Assembly: GCF_024213195.1 (NCBI RefSeq)
Contig: NZ_JANAVF010000010.1
Span: 231,209 to 295,208, forward strand
Length of the DNA stretch: 64,000 nucleotides
Origin: Streptomyces sp. TBY4
GTDB taxonomy: Bacteria; Actinomycetota; Actinomycetes; Streptomycetales; Streptomycetaceae
Reading direction: 5' to 3'
Below the pieces are notes generated by a model, which saw only the letters and a list, made by a program, of their open reading frames with translations, was not told where the DNA came from and did no database searches. Shown here one piece after another: positions 32,800 to 41,798 of the stretch (position 1 is its first letter; each line of letters begins with the position of its first letter). The translations under genes and the position numbers were made by a program.

Positions 32800-35700
32800 T
32801 CAGTGCGTCAGATAGGCCCGGGTCACCGTGATCTCCGACCGGTTGCCCGTGGCGTCGGTCACCGTGCCCCGGAGGGAGACGTGGCCGCCCTTCGCCGGGT
32901 TCCTGACCGTCACCGCACCGTCCGCCAGCGGGACGGTCCGCCAGGTGCGGCCCTCGTCGTAGGAGACCTGGACCGTGAGGGACTTCGGCTTGCCGCCGAG
33001 GACGGTGACCGGGATGCGGACCTTCCGGTCGGCCGGCGACGTACCGCTCAGGGACAGTTCCGGGGCGAAGTGCACGGTCGAGACCGGGACGGCGACCTTC
33101 GTCTTGCCGTCCGGATCGTCGTCGGCCGGGGTCTTCGACCGGAACCACCAGGTGGCCGTCACCTCGGTCGAAATCCGCGACACCGTCTGCGGCCGGGTGA
33201 AGGAGGTGACCAGCTTGTACGAGGCGTTCGCCGCCGGGACGGCGAATCCGTCCGAGCCGGACAGTTCCACGTCGTACCGCCCGATCTCCTTGCCCTTGGA
33301 GTACAGGACGGTCTTGCCCTGGCCGACGTGGTCGCGCCCGGGATGCCCGGCGCCGTCCGTCATCAGCGGCGGCCCGCCGAACAGACGGTCGCCCCTGCGG
33401 AACAGGGCGTATCCCCCCTCGGGCGCCATGCGCGGGCCGAACACCCCGGCGCCGAAGCGCTCCCGGTAGGTCCGCCCGGCCTGGTAGGCGGCGGTCCCAC
33501 CCCTGTGCTCGGTCTCGGCGACAGGGGAGCCGTCCGCGTCCAGCGCGGACTGCACCGTGGACAGGTTCCACAGCACCCCGTCCTTCGCCGACAGGTGGAG
33601 CTTCACCGAGCCCGGCAGCGGCCTGGCGAGGTAGGAGAGGCTGTCTCCGATGGAGTCGGGCAGCATGCCCCGCGCGACGACCTCGCCCACCTTGCCGGGC
33701 GCCGAGGAGCCCTGCTCGACCGTCACCGTCGCCAGCTCGCTCCGCTTGACGTGCTGGACGTGGCCGGTGGCCAGCCGCTGGACCGGACCGCCCGAGACGA
33801 GGTGGTACTCCTCGGCCGCGCCGTCCCTCCAGTGCGTGTCCCACTGCTGGAACAGGGTGGTGACGGGGACCGGATCCATGCTCTGCCCCCGACGCTGGAG
33901 CGCGGAAGCAGGTCCGGAGCCCACGTCCGGGCCCATGTGCGCCGTGCGCAGCCCGGTGAGGTTCGTGACCCACTTCCCGAAGCCGTGGGACCCCGTGGGC
34001 AGCCGCAGCTCGTAGCCGAACGACGCGGACGCGAGGGTGGCGCTCTTGGAGGGGACGGTGATGTCCACCGGCTTGGCGGTGCGCGCGTCCACGTTCAGGG
34101 TGGTGTCACCGGTGATGTCGAGGCGCGGCTGCGCCATCCAGTCCACGCCCTTGGCGTCGTCGTCCACCACCATGCGGATGGTGGAGTCGAACATGTAGGA
34201 ACCGGGAGGCACGCGCAGCTTGTAAGTGTCCGTCCCCGTCTGCCCGTCCGTCGTCCCTCCGCCCCACCAGAACTGCCGGTCGGCCCCGTCGCCCGTCATC
34301 CCCTTGAGGACGGCGAAGTAGGACGTGGGCTCCTTGCCGTCCCGTCCGATGTGCTTGACGGTGAGGTCGTACGCCTCCGCCTCGATCTCCACGGCCATGC
34401 CGGTGCGGACGCTCTGCCCGCCCGGGCCGCTCGCGACCACGTACCCGCTGTACGTGCCGGGCGCCAGGCCGGCGATCCGGGTGTCGACCGTGACGCCGAC
34501 CGAGGCGCTGCCGCCCGCGGGGACGGTCACCCGGGCCGTGTCGAAGGAGAGGAAGCCGGCGGGTGCGGCGTCCCCGCCGGGTCCGGTGGCGCCGCCCGAC
34601 ACGTCGAGGACGACCGGGTCGGCGCCCAGGTTCCGGTAGGTCAGCCGCTTCTTCTCCGGGGTGTCGTCCTGGTGCGGCCACGGCTGGGCCGCGTAGGACA
34701 GCGACAGGGGCTCGGCGGCCAGCGGCTGGCGCAGCGCGTTGACGACGGAGATCCGGCCGGTGCCCTGCTCGAACGCGGTGTACGCGCCCGGCTTGGTGGA
34801 GCCGGTCAGGACGGCCTTGAGGTCGGAACCGGTCCACCCGGGGTGCTGCTGCTTGAGCAGCGCCGCGGCGCCCGCCGCGTGCGGGGTCGCCATCGAGGTG
34901 CCGGACATCGAGACGTAGCCGTCCGGATCGCCGCCTTCGCCTCCGCCGGAGACTGCCGCCGCGGCGACGTCGACGCCGGGCGCGGTGACGTCCGGCTTGA
35001 TCGCCCCGTCGCCGAGCCGGGGGCCCTTGCCCGAGAACGGGGCCAGCACGTCGGAGTCGTCCACCGCGCCCACCGTCAGCGCGGCGTCCGCGCTGCCGGG
35101 GGAGTCCACGGTGCGGGATCCCCACTCGCCCGCGTTGCCCGCGGCGACGGCGAACAGCACGCCGCGCTCGCTGAGCCGGTTGACGGCCTCTTCGAGGGGG
35201 TCGACGCCGGGGTAATCGGCTGCGGCGAGGCTCATGTTGACGATCTGGGCGCCCTGGGCGACGGCCCACTCCATGCCGGCGATGATCTCGGAGTCGCCGC
35301 CGTAGCCCTGGTCGTTGAGGACCTTGCCGTTGAGGATCGAGGCTCCCGGGGCGACCCCCTTGAGCTTCCCGCCCGATTTGGCGCCCGTGCCCGCGGCGAT
35401 GGAGGAGACGTGGGTGCCGTGCCCGTGGCGGTCCTTCGCGTCCTCGGTGACGGTGAAGTTCTGCTCCGCCACGACCTTCCCGACGAGGTCGGGGTGGGTG
35501 GAGTCGACCCCCGTGTCCAGCACGGCGATCTTCACGCCGGTGCCGTCGTACCCGGCCTCCCAGGCACGGTCGGCCCCGATCTGCCCGGTGGTCCTGTCGA
35601 GGGTCGCCGAGCGTACGGAGTCCAGCCAGACCTTCGCGACCCCCGGCGCCAGCGACGGGCTCCCGCCGGGGGCCAGGCCGCGCGCCCGCCCGCCGGTCAG

Positions 35701-36273
35701 CGCCTGCCAGGCGGCGGCCGCCCCCTCGGAGCTCGAGCTGACGGCCTCCGCGCCGAGGAACTCGTACGTACGGTCCACCCGGAGCCCGTCACCGGTGCCC
35801 CGCAGGGCCGCCCGTCCGCCGGGTGCGAAGCCCTTCTCGTAGCTGACGATCAGCCGGAGCCGGTCGCCGCCGCCGCGCGCCCGGCGGTACTCGGGCCGGC
35901 TGAGCTCGGTGATGTCGAACAGCCGGGCGTCGAGCCGCCCCGCCAGGACGAGCGGCCGTACGTCGGCGGGGACGAGGCTGGTGCGCCCGTTGTCCCGCTC
36001 CACGGAAACCGCGATCTTCTCGCGCCCGGGCGCGGGATGGAACCCGACGGGACGCCCGGCGCCGTCCACGGTGACCCGGTCCCCGGTGACGAGGGTCAGC
36101 CGGGTGAACCCGTCGGCCCCCGCGGCCTCGGCACCCTCCGCTTCCCCGGCCGGGGAAGCGGGGCCGGCAGCGGCGGCGGGCGTGATGAGACCCGCCACGA
36201 GAGCGAAGGCGGCGAGAGCGGCCGCCGAGGCCGCTCTCGCTCCCCTCGGCCTGATCTGAGGTATGCGTCGCAC
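32800..36273 (-). CDS. Large secreted subtilase (S8), about 1157 residues
   Basis: Start GTG 36273 has GGGGG seven bases upstream and opens a twin-basic signal peptide (VRRIPQIRPRGARAAS..., cleavage near residue 36). Prodomain-like region to about 225, peptidase domain 240-520 with D253 (VLDTGVDSTH), H285 (HGHGTHVSS), N380 (AAGN) and S460 (MSGTSMATPH). A long C-terminal region of about 600 residues contains beta-sandwich (Fn3-like) parts and no anchor. This is the well-known streptomycete group of very large subtilisin-like proteases. Monocistronic; upstream is a SUKH-like gene on the same strand, 226 bases away. Confidence 0.9.
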   Translation of the reverse strand: MRRIPQIRPRGARAASAAALAAFALVAGLITPAAAAGPASPAGEAEGAEAAGADGFTRLTLVTGDRVTVDGAGRPVGFHPAPGREKIAVSVERDNGRTSLVPADVRPLVLAGRLDARLFDITELSRPEYRRARGGGDRLRLIVSYEKGFAPGGRAALRGTGDGLRVDRTYEFLGAEAVSSSSEGAAAAWQALTGGRARGLAPGGSPSLAPGVAKVWLDSVRSATLDRTTGQIGADRAWEAGYDGTGVKIAVLDTGVDSTHPDLVGKVVAEQNFTVTEDAKDRHGHGTHVSSIAAGTGAKSGGKLKGVAPGASILNGKVLNDQGYGGDSEIIAGMEWAVAQGAQIVNMSLAAADYPGVDPLEEAVNRLSERGVLFAVAAGNAGEWGSRTVDSPGSADAALTVGAVDDSDVLAPFSGKGPRLGDGAIKPDVTAPGVDVAAAAVSGGGEGGDPDGYVSMSGTSMATPHAAGAAALLKQQHPGWTGSDLKAVLTGSTKPGAYTAFEQGTGRISVVNALRQPLAAEPLSLSYAAQPWPHQDDTPEKKRLTYRNLGADPVVLDVSGGATGPGGDAAPAGFLSFDTARVTVPAGGSASVGVTVDTRIAGLAPGTYSGYVVASGPGGQSVRTGMAVEIEAEAYDLTVKHIGRDGKEPTSYFAVLKGMTGDGADRQFWWGGGTTDGQTGTDTYKLRVPPGSYMFDSTIRMVVDDDAKGVDWMAQPRLDITGDTTLNVDARTAKPVDITVPSKSATLASASFGYELRLPTGSHGFGKWVTNLTGLRTAHMGPDVGSGPASALQRRGQSMDPVPVTTLFQQWDTHWRDGAAEEYHLVSGGPVQRLATGHVQHVKRSELATVTVEQGSSAPGKVGEVVARGMLPDSIGDSLSYLARPLPGSVKLHLSAKDGVLWNLSTVQSALDADGSPVAETEHRGGTAAYQAGRTYRERFGAGVFGPRMAPEGGYALFRRGDRLFGGPPLMTDGAGHPGRDHVGQGKTVLYSKGKEIGRYDVELSGSDGFAVPAANASYKLVTSFTRPQTVSRISTEVTATWWFRSKTPADDDPDGKTKVAVPVSTVHFAPELSLSGTSPADRKVRIPVTVLGGKPKSLTVQVSYDEGRTWRTVPLADGAVTVRNPAKGGHVSLRGTVTDATGNRSEITVTRAYLTH

Positions 36274-36499
36274 GTCGATCCCCCTGGATGTAGTTGGGCG
36301 CCGCCGTCCTCCCCGCAGCCCCCGCACCCAGGATCGCGAAGCGTTCCGCAGATGTGATGGGTCCTCAACTACCTGTTACAGAACGCGCATTGGGCGCGCA
36401 TCTGTTGCTCATAAACCGTCCGCGGCCCGCGCGCAGAGCGCGGGTCGCGCTCCTCCTGCGGCCACCCGCCGAGAGGGCCGGGTCCGTGCGGGAAGCCGG

Positions 36500-37192
36500 T
36501 CAGCCCTCGACGGGGACGGCGGCGAACACCGGACCGCCGACGGCCCGGTCCAGACGGTACCGCCGCAGCGCCCGGTCGAATCGGGCGCGGCTGCCCGGCA
36601 GGGCTCCGCGGAGGTCGGCGATCAGCGAGCCGTCGGGCACACTCGCGGCGAGGCGGGCGACCACCGGGTCCGTGCTGCCGCGGAGTCCGGCCGCGGGGTG
36701 CATCGGCAGGTCGGGGCCGTCCAGCTGCAGGAGGTCCCAGAAGTCGTCGGCGTACGGCTGGACGCCCTCTTCGAAACCGGTCTCCTCGACCAGTTCCTCC
36801 GCCGTGCCGACGAGCCGGTCGAGCCACTGCGGCAGCGAGTCGGCCTCGACGTGGAGGCCGCCCTCGCGGTACTGCATCAGGACCTGGCCCCACCGGCCGT
36901 CGGCCTCGATGTCGACCCAGGTGACCCCGCCGCCCCCGTCGTCGGTGACCAGCCAGTGGGGGTGCGGCAGCCCGTGGTCCCCGCCCTGGCGGGGATGGCC
37001 GGTCAGGGTGAACTCCACCGGCGGTACGGCGAAGCCGCCGAGCCGGCCCAGCAGTTCGCGGGCCTCGGCCGGCACCGGGACGGGCCAGCAGCCGAAGTCG
37101 GCGGCCGTCGCGCCGGGTTGCACCGCGAGGTCGAAGGGGACCCGGGAGGCCAGCTCCCGCAGTCGCTCGAGAAGGGAGTCACCGGAGATCAT
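36500..37192 (-). CDS. SMI1/KNR4 (SUKH)-like protein
   Basis: 230 residues. The pattern around residues 30-60 (ATAADFGCWPVPVPAEARELLGRLGGFAV) and the acidic middle part with WLDRLVG and YADDFWDLLQLDG resemble SUKH-superfamily proteins, used as immunity proteins or housekeeping adaptors. There is no toxin gene next to it, so an immunity role is unsupported. Start ATG 37192 is without a strong ribosome-binding site. Confidence 0.55.
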   Translation of the reverse strand: MISGDSLLERLRELASRVPFDLAVQPGATAADFGCWPVPVPAEARELLGRLGGFAVPPVEFTLTGHPRQGGDHGLPHPHWLVTDDGGGGVTWVDIEADGRWGQVLMQYREGGLHVEADSLPQWLDRLVGTAEELVEETGFEEGVQPYADDFWDLLQLDGPDLPMHPAAGLRGSTDPVVARLAASVPDGSLIADLRGALPGSRARFDRALRRYRLDRAVGGPVFAAVPVEG

Positions 37193-37395
37193 CCGGCCAC
37201 GCTACCGGAGCTGCTCCCGGCAGGCCCGCCCCGGCCCGCCCCGGGGCACGGGCGCGGATTCACCTGGTCGGGTCAAGCGGGGAAGGTCGGCTGCCGCGAA
37301 TGGCCGAGCGCCGGGGCACCGGACAGGCCGTGCATCCGATGAGATGCCTAAAGTCGCTGCCAGACCCATCGGTGCGGGCAGTTTGTGGAGGCGTC

Positions 37396-38436
37396 ATGTC
37401 CCGTCGAGGCAGCTTGCTGGCGGGCGTCTGCGTGGCCACGGCCGCAGTCGGCCTGCTCCTGACCGGGGGCGCCCGGGTGGCCCCGACCACGCCGCCGCAT
37501 CGCGACTCCGGCAGGAACGCCGGCACCGAGATCGCGGTGGGTGCCTACCTGCACTACGGATCGCCCGGCGTCGAGCGGATGCGCGAGCTCTCGCGCTGGC
37601 TCGGCGGTACGGAGCTGCGCGCCGGGCACACCTACCTGCCGGGCGACACCTGGACGAACATCGAGGGGGCACCCGACTCCCTGCGCAGCTGGGCGCGTTG
37701 GCGCAACGCGAAGGCCGACCGGCTGTTCGTCCTGAACGTGCCCATGCAGGAGCGCAACGAGGCCCGCCTCCCCGACACCCGGGTCGCCGAGCTGATCCGC
37801 ACGGGTGCACGGGGCACCTACGACCACCACTTCCGGCGGCTGGCCGAGCGCCTGGTCGACCTCGGCGTGCCGGACACGGTGATCGTGCTCGGCTGGGAGA
37901 TGAACGGCTTCGACTACACCCACCGGTGCCGGCCCGACCCCGAGAACTGGAAGAAGTACTGGCGGCGCATCGTGGCCGCCATGCGCTCCGTGGAGGGGCA
38001 GGACTTCCGCTTCGACTTCGCCCCCAACCGGGGCGGCGACGCGATCGCGTGGACCCGCTGCTACCCGGGTGACGACGTGGTCGACATCGTCGGGATGGAC
38101 TCGTACGACCAGGAACCCGGCCGGACCTTCGACGAGCAGGTCGCCCAGCCGTACGGACTGCAGCAGCAGGTCGATTTCGCCCGGGCCCACGGCAAGCGGA
38201 CCTCGTACCCCGAGTGGGGCCTGTTCCGGCACGGCGACAACCCCGAGTACGTGCGGCGCATGCTGGAGTGGATCGAGCAGCACAGGCCGCTCTACCACAG
38301 CATCACGGACTTCTGCCCGCACGGCGTGTGGCAGTGCGGCCAGAACCCGCGCTCCTCGCGGGTGTTCCGGGACCACCTCTCCACCGGGCAGCCCCGTCGC
38401 TCCGCCCCTGCGCTCGGTCCGGGCGGCCGGGGCTGA
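37396..38436 (+). CDS. Secreted glycoside hydrolase family 26-like enzyme
   Basis: 346 residues from ATG 37396 (GGAGGCGTC immediately before). Signal peptide or lipid-free export sequence (about 1-28), then a (beta/alpha)8 barrel with GH26 landmarks: acid/base E168 in LGWEMNG, nucleophile E273 in YPEWGLF, and the VGMDSY segment. GH26 enzymes cleave beta-mannans or related beta-1,3/1,4-glucans. The C-terminal 20 residues are Pro/Arg-rich. It stands alone, divergent from the SUKH-like gene. Confidence 0.85.
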   Translation: MSRRGSLLAGVCVATAAVGLLLTGGARVAPTTPPHRDSGRNAGTEIAVGAYLHYGSPGVERMRELSRWLGGTELRAGHTYLPGDTWTNIEGAPDSLRSWARWRNAKADRLFVLNVPMQERNEARLPDTRVAELIRTGARGTYDHHFRRLAERLVDLGVPDTVIVLGWEMNGFDYTHRCRPDPENWKKYWRRIVAAMRSVEGQDFRFDFAPNRGGDAIAWTRCYPGDDVVDIVGMDSYDQEPGRTFDEQVAQPYGLQQQVDFARAHGKRTSYPEWGLFRHGDNPEYVRRMLEWIEQHRPLYHSITDFCPHGVWQCGQNPRSSRVFRDHLSTGQPRRSAPALGPGGRG

Positions 38437-38492
38437 TCGCGGCCGGGCCGATGCGGAGCGAAACCCGCGAGACGCAACGACTCGCATCGCGT

Positions 38493-38498
38493 TATCCT
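38493..38498 (+). promoter_or_regulatory. -10 box of the ABC-F leader transcript
   Basis: TATCCT, six bases before the ATG of the leader peptide, implies that the leader peptide itself is translated from a leaderless end. A convincing -35 is not seen. Confidence 0.45.
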
Positions 38499-38504
38499 GG
38501 CCCC

Positions 38505-38537
38505 ATGGGTTCGTACTCGTACTACTTCTTCCGCTGA
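38505..38537 (+). CDS. ABC-F leader peptide MGSYSYYFFR
   Basis: Ten-codon ORF with a run of aromatic codons (three Tyr, two Phe), ending at TGA 38537, immediately before a large hairpin and 128 bases upstream of the ABC-F gene. Such short aromatic or hydrophobic uORFs ahead of antibiotic-resistance ABC-F genes sense ribosome stalling by drugs in other bacteria. Function here is inference. Confidence 0.6.
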   Translation: MGSYSYYFFR

Positions 38538-38543
38538 CCGCCG

Positions 38544-38609
38544 GCGCGGACGCGGCGTGAGGGCATCGCCCCTCCCATGAGGGCATCGCCCTCCGCCGGG
38601 CGTCCGCGC
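38544..38609 (+). promoter_or_regulatory. Attenuator-like long hairpin upstream of ABC-F gene
   Basis: GCGCGGACGC (38544-38553) pairs with GCGTCCGCGC (38600-38609); inner segments GAGGGC (38559-38564)/GCCCTC (38588-38593) continue the stem. The loop contains two near-copies of TGAGGGCATCGCCC, giving alternative pairings. The hairpin starts only six bases after the leader stop, so a stalled ribosome would prevent it from forming. Confidence 0.6.
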
Positions 38610-38665
38610 TGTCCGCACCCAGAAGGAAACGTGGAAGAAGACCGAGTACCCCGAGGGGATTCCCC

Positions 38666-40363
38666 ATGCGCTCGCGCGCCCATCACCCGTCCCAGTCCAA
38701 GTCCCAGCTGACGCTGTCCGCAGTCACCAAGGCCTACGGCGACCGGGTCGTCCTCGACCAGGTGTCGCTGACCGTACGGCCCGGAGAGAAGGCCGCCGTC
38801 ATCGGCGAGAACGGCTCCGGGAAGTCCACCCTGCTCCGGCTGCTCGCCGGGGCCGAACGGCCCGACGGCGGCGAGGTCACCTCCGTCTTCCCCGGCGGCA
38901 CCGGACACCTCGCCCAGACCCTCGACCTCGCACCCGGGCGGACCGTCCAGGACGCCGTCGACCTCGCCCTCGCCGACCTGCGGGACCTGGCCGACCGGAT
39001 CCGCGCCGCCGAGACCGCCCTCGGCACCGGCGGCGAGCCCGACCCCGAACTCCTCGACGCGTACGGGGAACTCCTGACCGCCTACGAGGAACGCGGCGGC
39101 TACCAGGCCGACGCCCGCACCGAAGCGGCGCTGCACGGCCTCGGCCTCGCCCACCTCACCCGGGACCGCACCATCGGCTCGCTCTCCGGCGGCGAGAGCT
39201 GCCGGCTCGCCCTGGCCTGCGTCCTGGCCGCCTCACCCGAACTGCTGCTCCTGGACGAACCGACCAACCACCTGGACCGGCGGGCCGTCGACTGGCTGAC
39301 GGAGCGGCTGCGCGCGCACCGGGGCACTCTCGTGGTCGTCACCCACGACCGGGACTTCCTGGAGCGGATCACCAGCACGGTCCTGGAGGTCGACCGAGAC
39401 CTGCGCACGGTCGTGCGGTACGGGGACGGCTGGACGGGATACCTCGCGGCGAAGGCGGCCGCGCGCGGACGCTGGGCCCAGCGGCACGCGGAGTGGCGGG
39501 AGGACCTGGCACGCACCGAGACCCTGGTCGCAGCGGCGGGCAACCGACTCGACCGCACCGGCAAGGACCCGGGGCAGGGCTTCGGCAAGCACCGCCGCTC
39601 CTCCGAGGCCAAGCTGTCCGGGCAGGTCAGGGCGGCCCGCCGGCACCTCGAACGGCTCCGGGCCGAGCCGGTGGCACCGCCGCCGGTACCCCTGCGCTTC
39701 GGCGCCGGGATCGCCACCACGGAGCGGGGCGGCGCCTTCGAGGGGCCGCTGCTCGAACTCTCCGGAATCCGGGTCGGCGACCGGCTCCACCTCCCCGCGC
39801 TGAGCGTGCGGCCGGGGCAGCGGCTGCTGGTCTCGGGGCCGAACGGGGCCGGGAAGACCACTCTGCTGCGGGTCCTGGCCGGCGACCTGACCCCGGACAG
39901 CGGCACGGTCCGCCGCGCGGAGCACGTACGACTCGGCTACCTGGCACAGGAGTTGCCGCACTCCCCGGTCCGGCTGCCCCTGCTCTCCGCGTTCGCGGCG
40001 GGACTGCCCGGGCTGCCCGAGGAGCACGCGGAGGAACTGCTGACGGTCGGCCTGTTCCGGGAGGAGGACCTGACGGTGCCGGTCGCCGCCCTGTCCGCCG
40101 GGCAGCGGCGGCGCCTCGAACTGGCCCGCCTGGTGACCCGGCCCACCGACGTCCTCGTCCTGGACGAACCGACCAACCACGTGTCCCTGGCGCTGGTCGA
40201 GGAGGTCGAGCAGGCGCTCGCCGGCTACCCGGGAGCGGTGGTCGCGGTCTCCCACGACCCCCGCTTCCGGGCAGCCTTCCCGGGCGACCGGCTGGAACTA
40301 CGGCGAGCTCCTTGGTTCCCGCCGGCTGTTCACGCCCGGCGCAGGGCGGAGCGGCCCGCGTAG
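38666..40363 (+). CDS. ABC-F family ATPase, probable ribosome-protection (antibiotic resistance) factor
   Basis: 565 residues; GAGGGG precedes ATG 38666. Two ABC domains without membrane segments: Walker A GENGSGKST (47-55) and GPNGAGKTT, signatures LSGGE and LSAGQ, Walker B LLLLDEPTNHLD and VLVLDEPTNHVS, with a charged linker between (about 240-305, rich in Arg). ABC-F proteins enter the ribosomal E site and release or protect against macrolides, lincosamides, pleuromutilins and others; antibiotic producers carry several. The leader and hairpin upstream support drug-responsive expression. The last 34 bases overlap the convergent enolase gene. Confidence 0.88.
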   Translation: MRSRAHHPSQSKSQLTLSAVTKAYGDRVVLDQVSLTVRPGEKAAVIGENGSGKSTLLRLLAGAERPDGGEVTSVFPGGTGHLAQTLDLAPGRTVQDAVDLALADLRDLADRIRAAETALGTGGEPDPELLDAYGELLTAYEERGGYQADARTEAALHGLGLAHLTRDRTIGSLSGGESCRLALACVLAASPELLLLDEPTNHLDRRAVDWLTERLRAHRGTLVVVTHDRDFLERITSTVLEVDRDLRTVVRYGDGWTGYLAAKAAARGRWAQRHAEWREDLARTETLVAAAGNRLDRTGKDPGQGFGKHRRSSEAKLSGQVRAARRHLERLRAEPVAPPPVPLRFGAGIATTERGGAFEGPLLELSGIRVGDRLHLPALSVRPGQRLLVSGPNGAGKTTLLRVLAGDLTPDSGTVRRAEHVRLGYLAQELPHSPVRLPLLSAFAAGLPGLPEEHAEELLTVGLFREEDLTVPVAALSAGQRRRLELARLVTRPTDVLVLDEPTNHVSLALVEEVEQALAGYPGAVVAVSHDPRFRAAFPGDRLELRRAPWFPPAVHARRRAERPA

Positions 40364-41637
40364 CGCGCCGAGCCGCCCAGCTCCTCCTCGATGCGGATCA
40401 GCTGGTTGTACTTCGCGGTGCGGTCGGAGCGGGAGAGCGATCCGGTCTTGATCTGGCCGCAGCCGGTGGCGACCGCCAGGTCGGCGATGGTGGTGTCCTC
40501 GGTCTCGCCCGAGCGGTGGGACATGACGGCCGTCCAGCCCGCCTCGTGGGCCGTGGCCACGGCGGCCAGCGCCTCGGTCAGCGTGCCGATCTGGTTGACC
40601 TTGATCAGGATCGAGTTGCCGGCGCCGGTGGCTATGCCTTCGCGCAGCAGGGTCTCGTTGGTGCAGAACAGGTCGTCGCCGGTGAGCTGGCAGCGGTCCC
40701 CGACACGGGAGGTCAGCTCGCGCCAGCCGTCCCAGTCGTTCTCCGCCATCGGGTCCTCGATGGAGAGGATGGGGTAGTTGTCGATGAGCTTGACCAGGTA
40801 GTCGACGTTCTCGGAGGGGGTGCGGCGCACTCCCTCGCCGGTGTAGTCGTAGACCCCGTCGCGGAAGAACTCCGAGGACGCCGGGTCCATGATCAGGCCG
40901 ATGTCCGTGCCCGGGCGGTAGCCGGTGCGCTCGATGGCCGCCACCACGAAGTCGAGGGCCTCCTCCGCGGTGCGCAGCGCGGGCGCGAAGCCGCCCTCGT
41001 CGCCGACGCCGGTGGAGTGCCCGGCGGCCAGCAGGTCGCGGCGCAGGGTGTGGAAGACCTCGCTGCCCATGCGGACGGCTTCGGCGAAGGTGTCCGCGCC
41101 CACGGGGGCGATCATGAACTCCTGGAAGTCCAGCGGATTGTCGGCGTGCGCGCCGCCGTTGACGATGTTCATCATCGGCAGCGGCAGGAGGTTCGCCCCG
41201 GCCCCGCCGAGGTAGCGGTAGAGGGGCTGGCGGTGGGCCGCCGCGGCGGCCTTGGCGGCGGCGAGGGAGACGCCGAGGACGGCGTTGGCGCCGAGCCGGG
41301 CCTTGGTCGCGGTGCCGTCGAGGGCGATCAGAGCCGCGTCGAGCCCCGCCTGGTCGGCCGCGTCCCGGCCCCGAACGGACGCCGCGATCTCCCCGTTGAC
41401 GTGGGCCACCGCGCGGTCGACGCCCTTGCCGTGCCAGCGCGCGGAGTCCTGGTCGCGCAGCTCCACGGCCTCGCGGGCGCCGGTGGAGGCGCCGGAGGGG
41501 ACGGCGGCGCGTCCCAGGGAGCCGTCCGTCAGGACGACGTCGACCTCGACCGTGGGGTTTCCGCGGCTGTCGATGATCCGGCGGGCGGTGACCGTCTCGA
41601 TGGTGGCGTCGACCGTTCCGACTTCCTTCGCGGACAT
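40330..41637 (-). CDS. eno: Enolase (second, accessory copy likely)
   Basis: 435 residues from ATG 41637 (GGGGAGG upstream). All enolase landmarks are present: RIIDSRGNPTVEVDV, PSGASTGAREA, GDEGGFAP with catalytic Glu, metal ligands in LIMDP, LSIEDP and LTGDDLF, catalytic Lys in KVNQIGT, and the signature SHRSGETEDTTIADLAV. Catalyses 2-phosphoglycerate to phosphoenolpyruvate. The context (ABC-F, MarR) is not the housekeeping eno neighbourhood (ftsB/septum genes), so this is probably a second enolase as found in other streptomycetes. Divergent from MarR with an operator array between. Confidence 0.9.
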   Translation of the reverse strand: MSAKEVGTVDATIETVTARRIIDSRGNPTVEVDVVLTDGSLGRAAVPSGASTGAREAVELRDQDSARWHGKGVDRAVAHVNGEIAASVRGRDAADQAGLDAALIALDGTATKARLGANAVLGVSLAAAKAAAAAHRQPLYRYLGGAGANLLPLPMMNIVNGGAHADNPLDFQEFMIAPVGADTFAEAVRMGSEVFHTLRRDLLAAGHSTGVGDEGGFAPALRTAEEALDFVVAAIERTGYRPGTDIGLIMDPASSEFFRDGVYDYTGEGVRRTPSENVDYLVKLIDNYPILSIEDPMAENDWDGWRELTSRVGDRCQLTGDDLFCTNETLLREGIATGAGNSILIKVNQIGTLTEALAAVATAHEAGWTAVMSHRSGETEDTTIADLAVATGCGQIKTGSLSRSDRTAKYNQLIRIEEELGGSARYAGRSALRRA

Positions 41638-41722
41638 GTGGGTTCCTCCCCGTTGAACTGTGCCGGGCCCCGGCTGCGGCAACGGTGGCGCTGGACCCGA
41701 CAGCGCAGACTCTACAGCAAGG

Positions 41723-41782
41723 CTGAACAGTTCAGCTGTGCAGTATCACTGTGCAGACAAGCTGTGCAGCAGTGCTGCACAG
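41723..41782. promoter_or_regulatory. MarR operator array in eno/marR intergenic region
   Basis: CTGAAC-A-GTTCAG (41723-41735) is a perfect palindrome; CTGTGCAG follows three times as direct repeats (41736-41743, 41749-41756, 41762-41769), and the last forms one arm of a perfect 21-base palindrome (41762-41782). The right palindrome lies upstream of TTAAAGT (about -10, 41786-41792) before the MarR start at 41799, suggesting that MarR represses itself and enolase. Binding is inferred. Confidence 0.65.
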
Positions 41783-41798
41783 CGGGTTAAAGTGCCCT

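Noticed and set aside
36500..37192. Toxin-immunity module with the large subtilase
   Set aside because: The subtilase is a common secreted protease and the genes are 226 bases apart with no toxin features.
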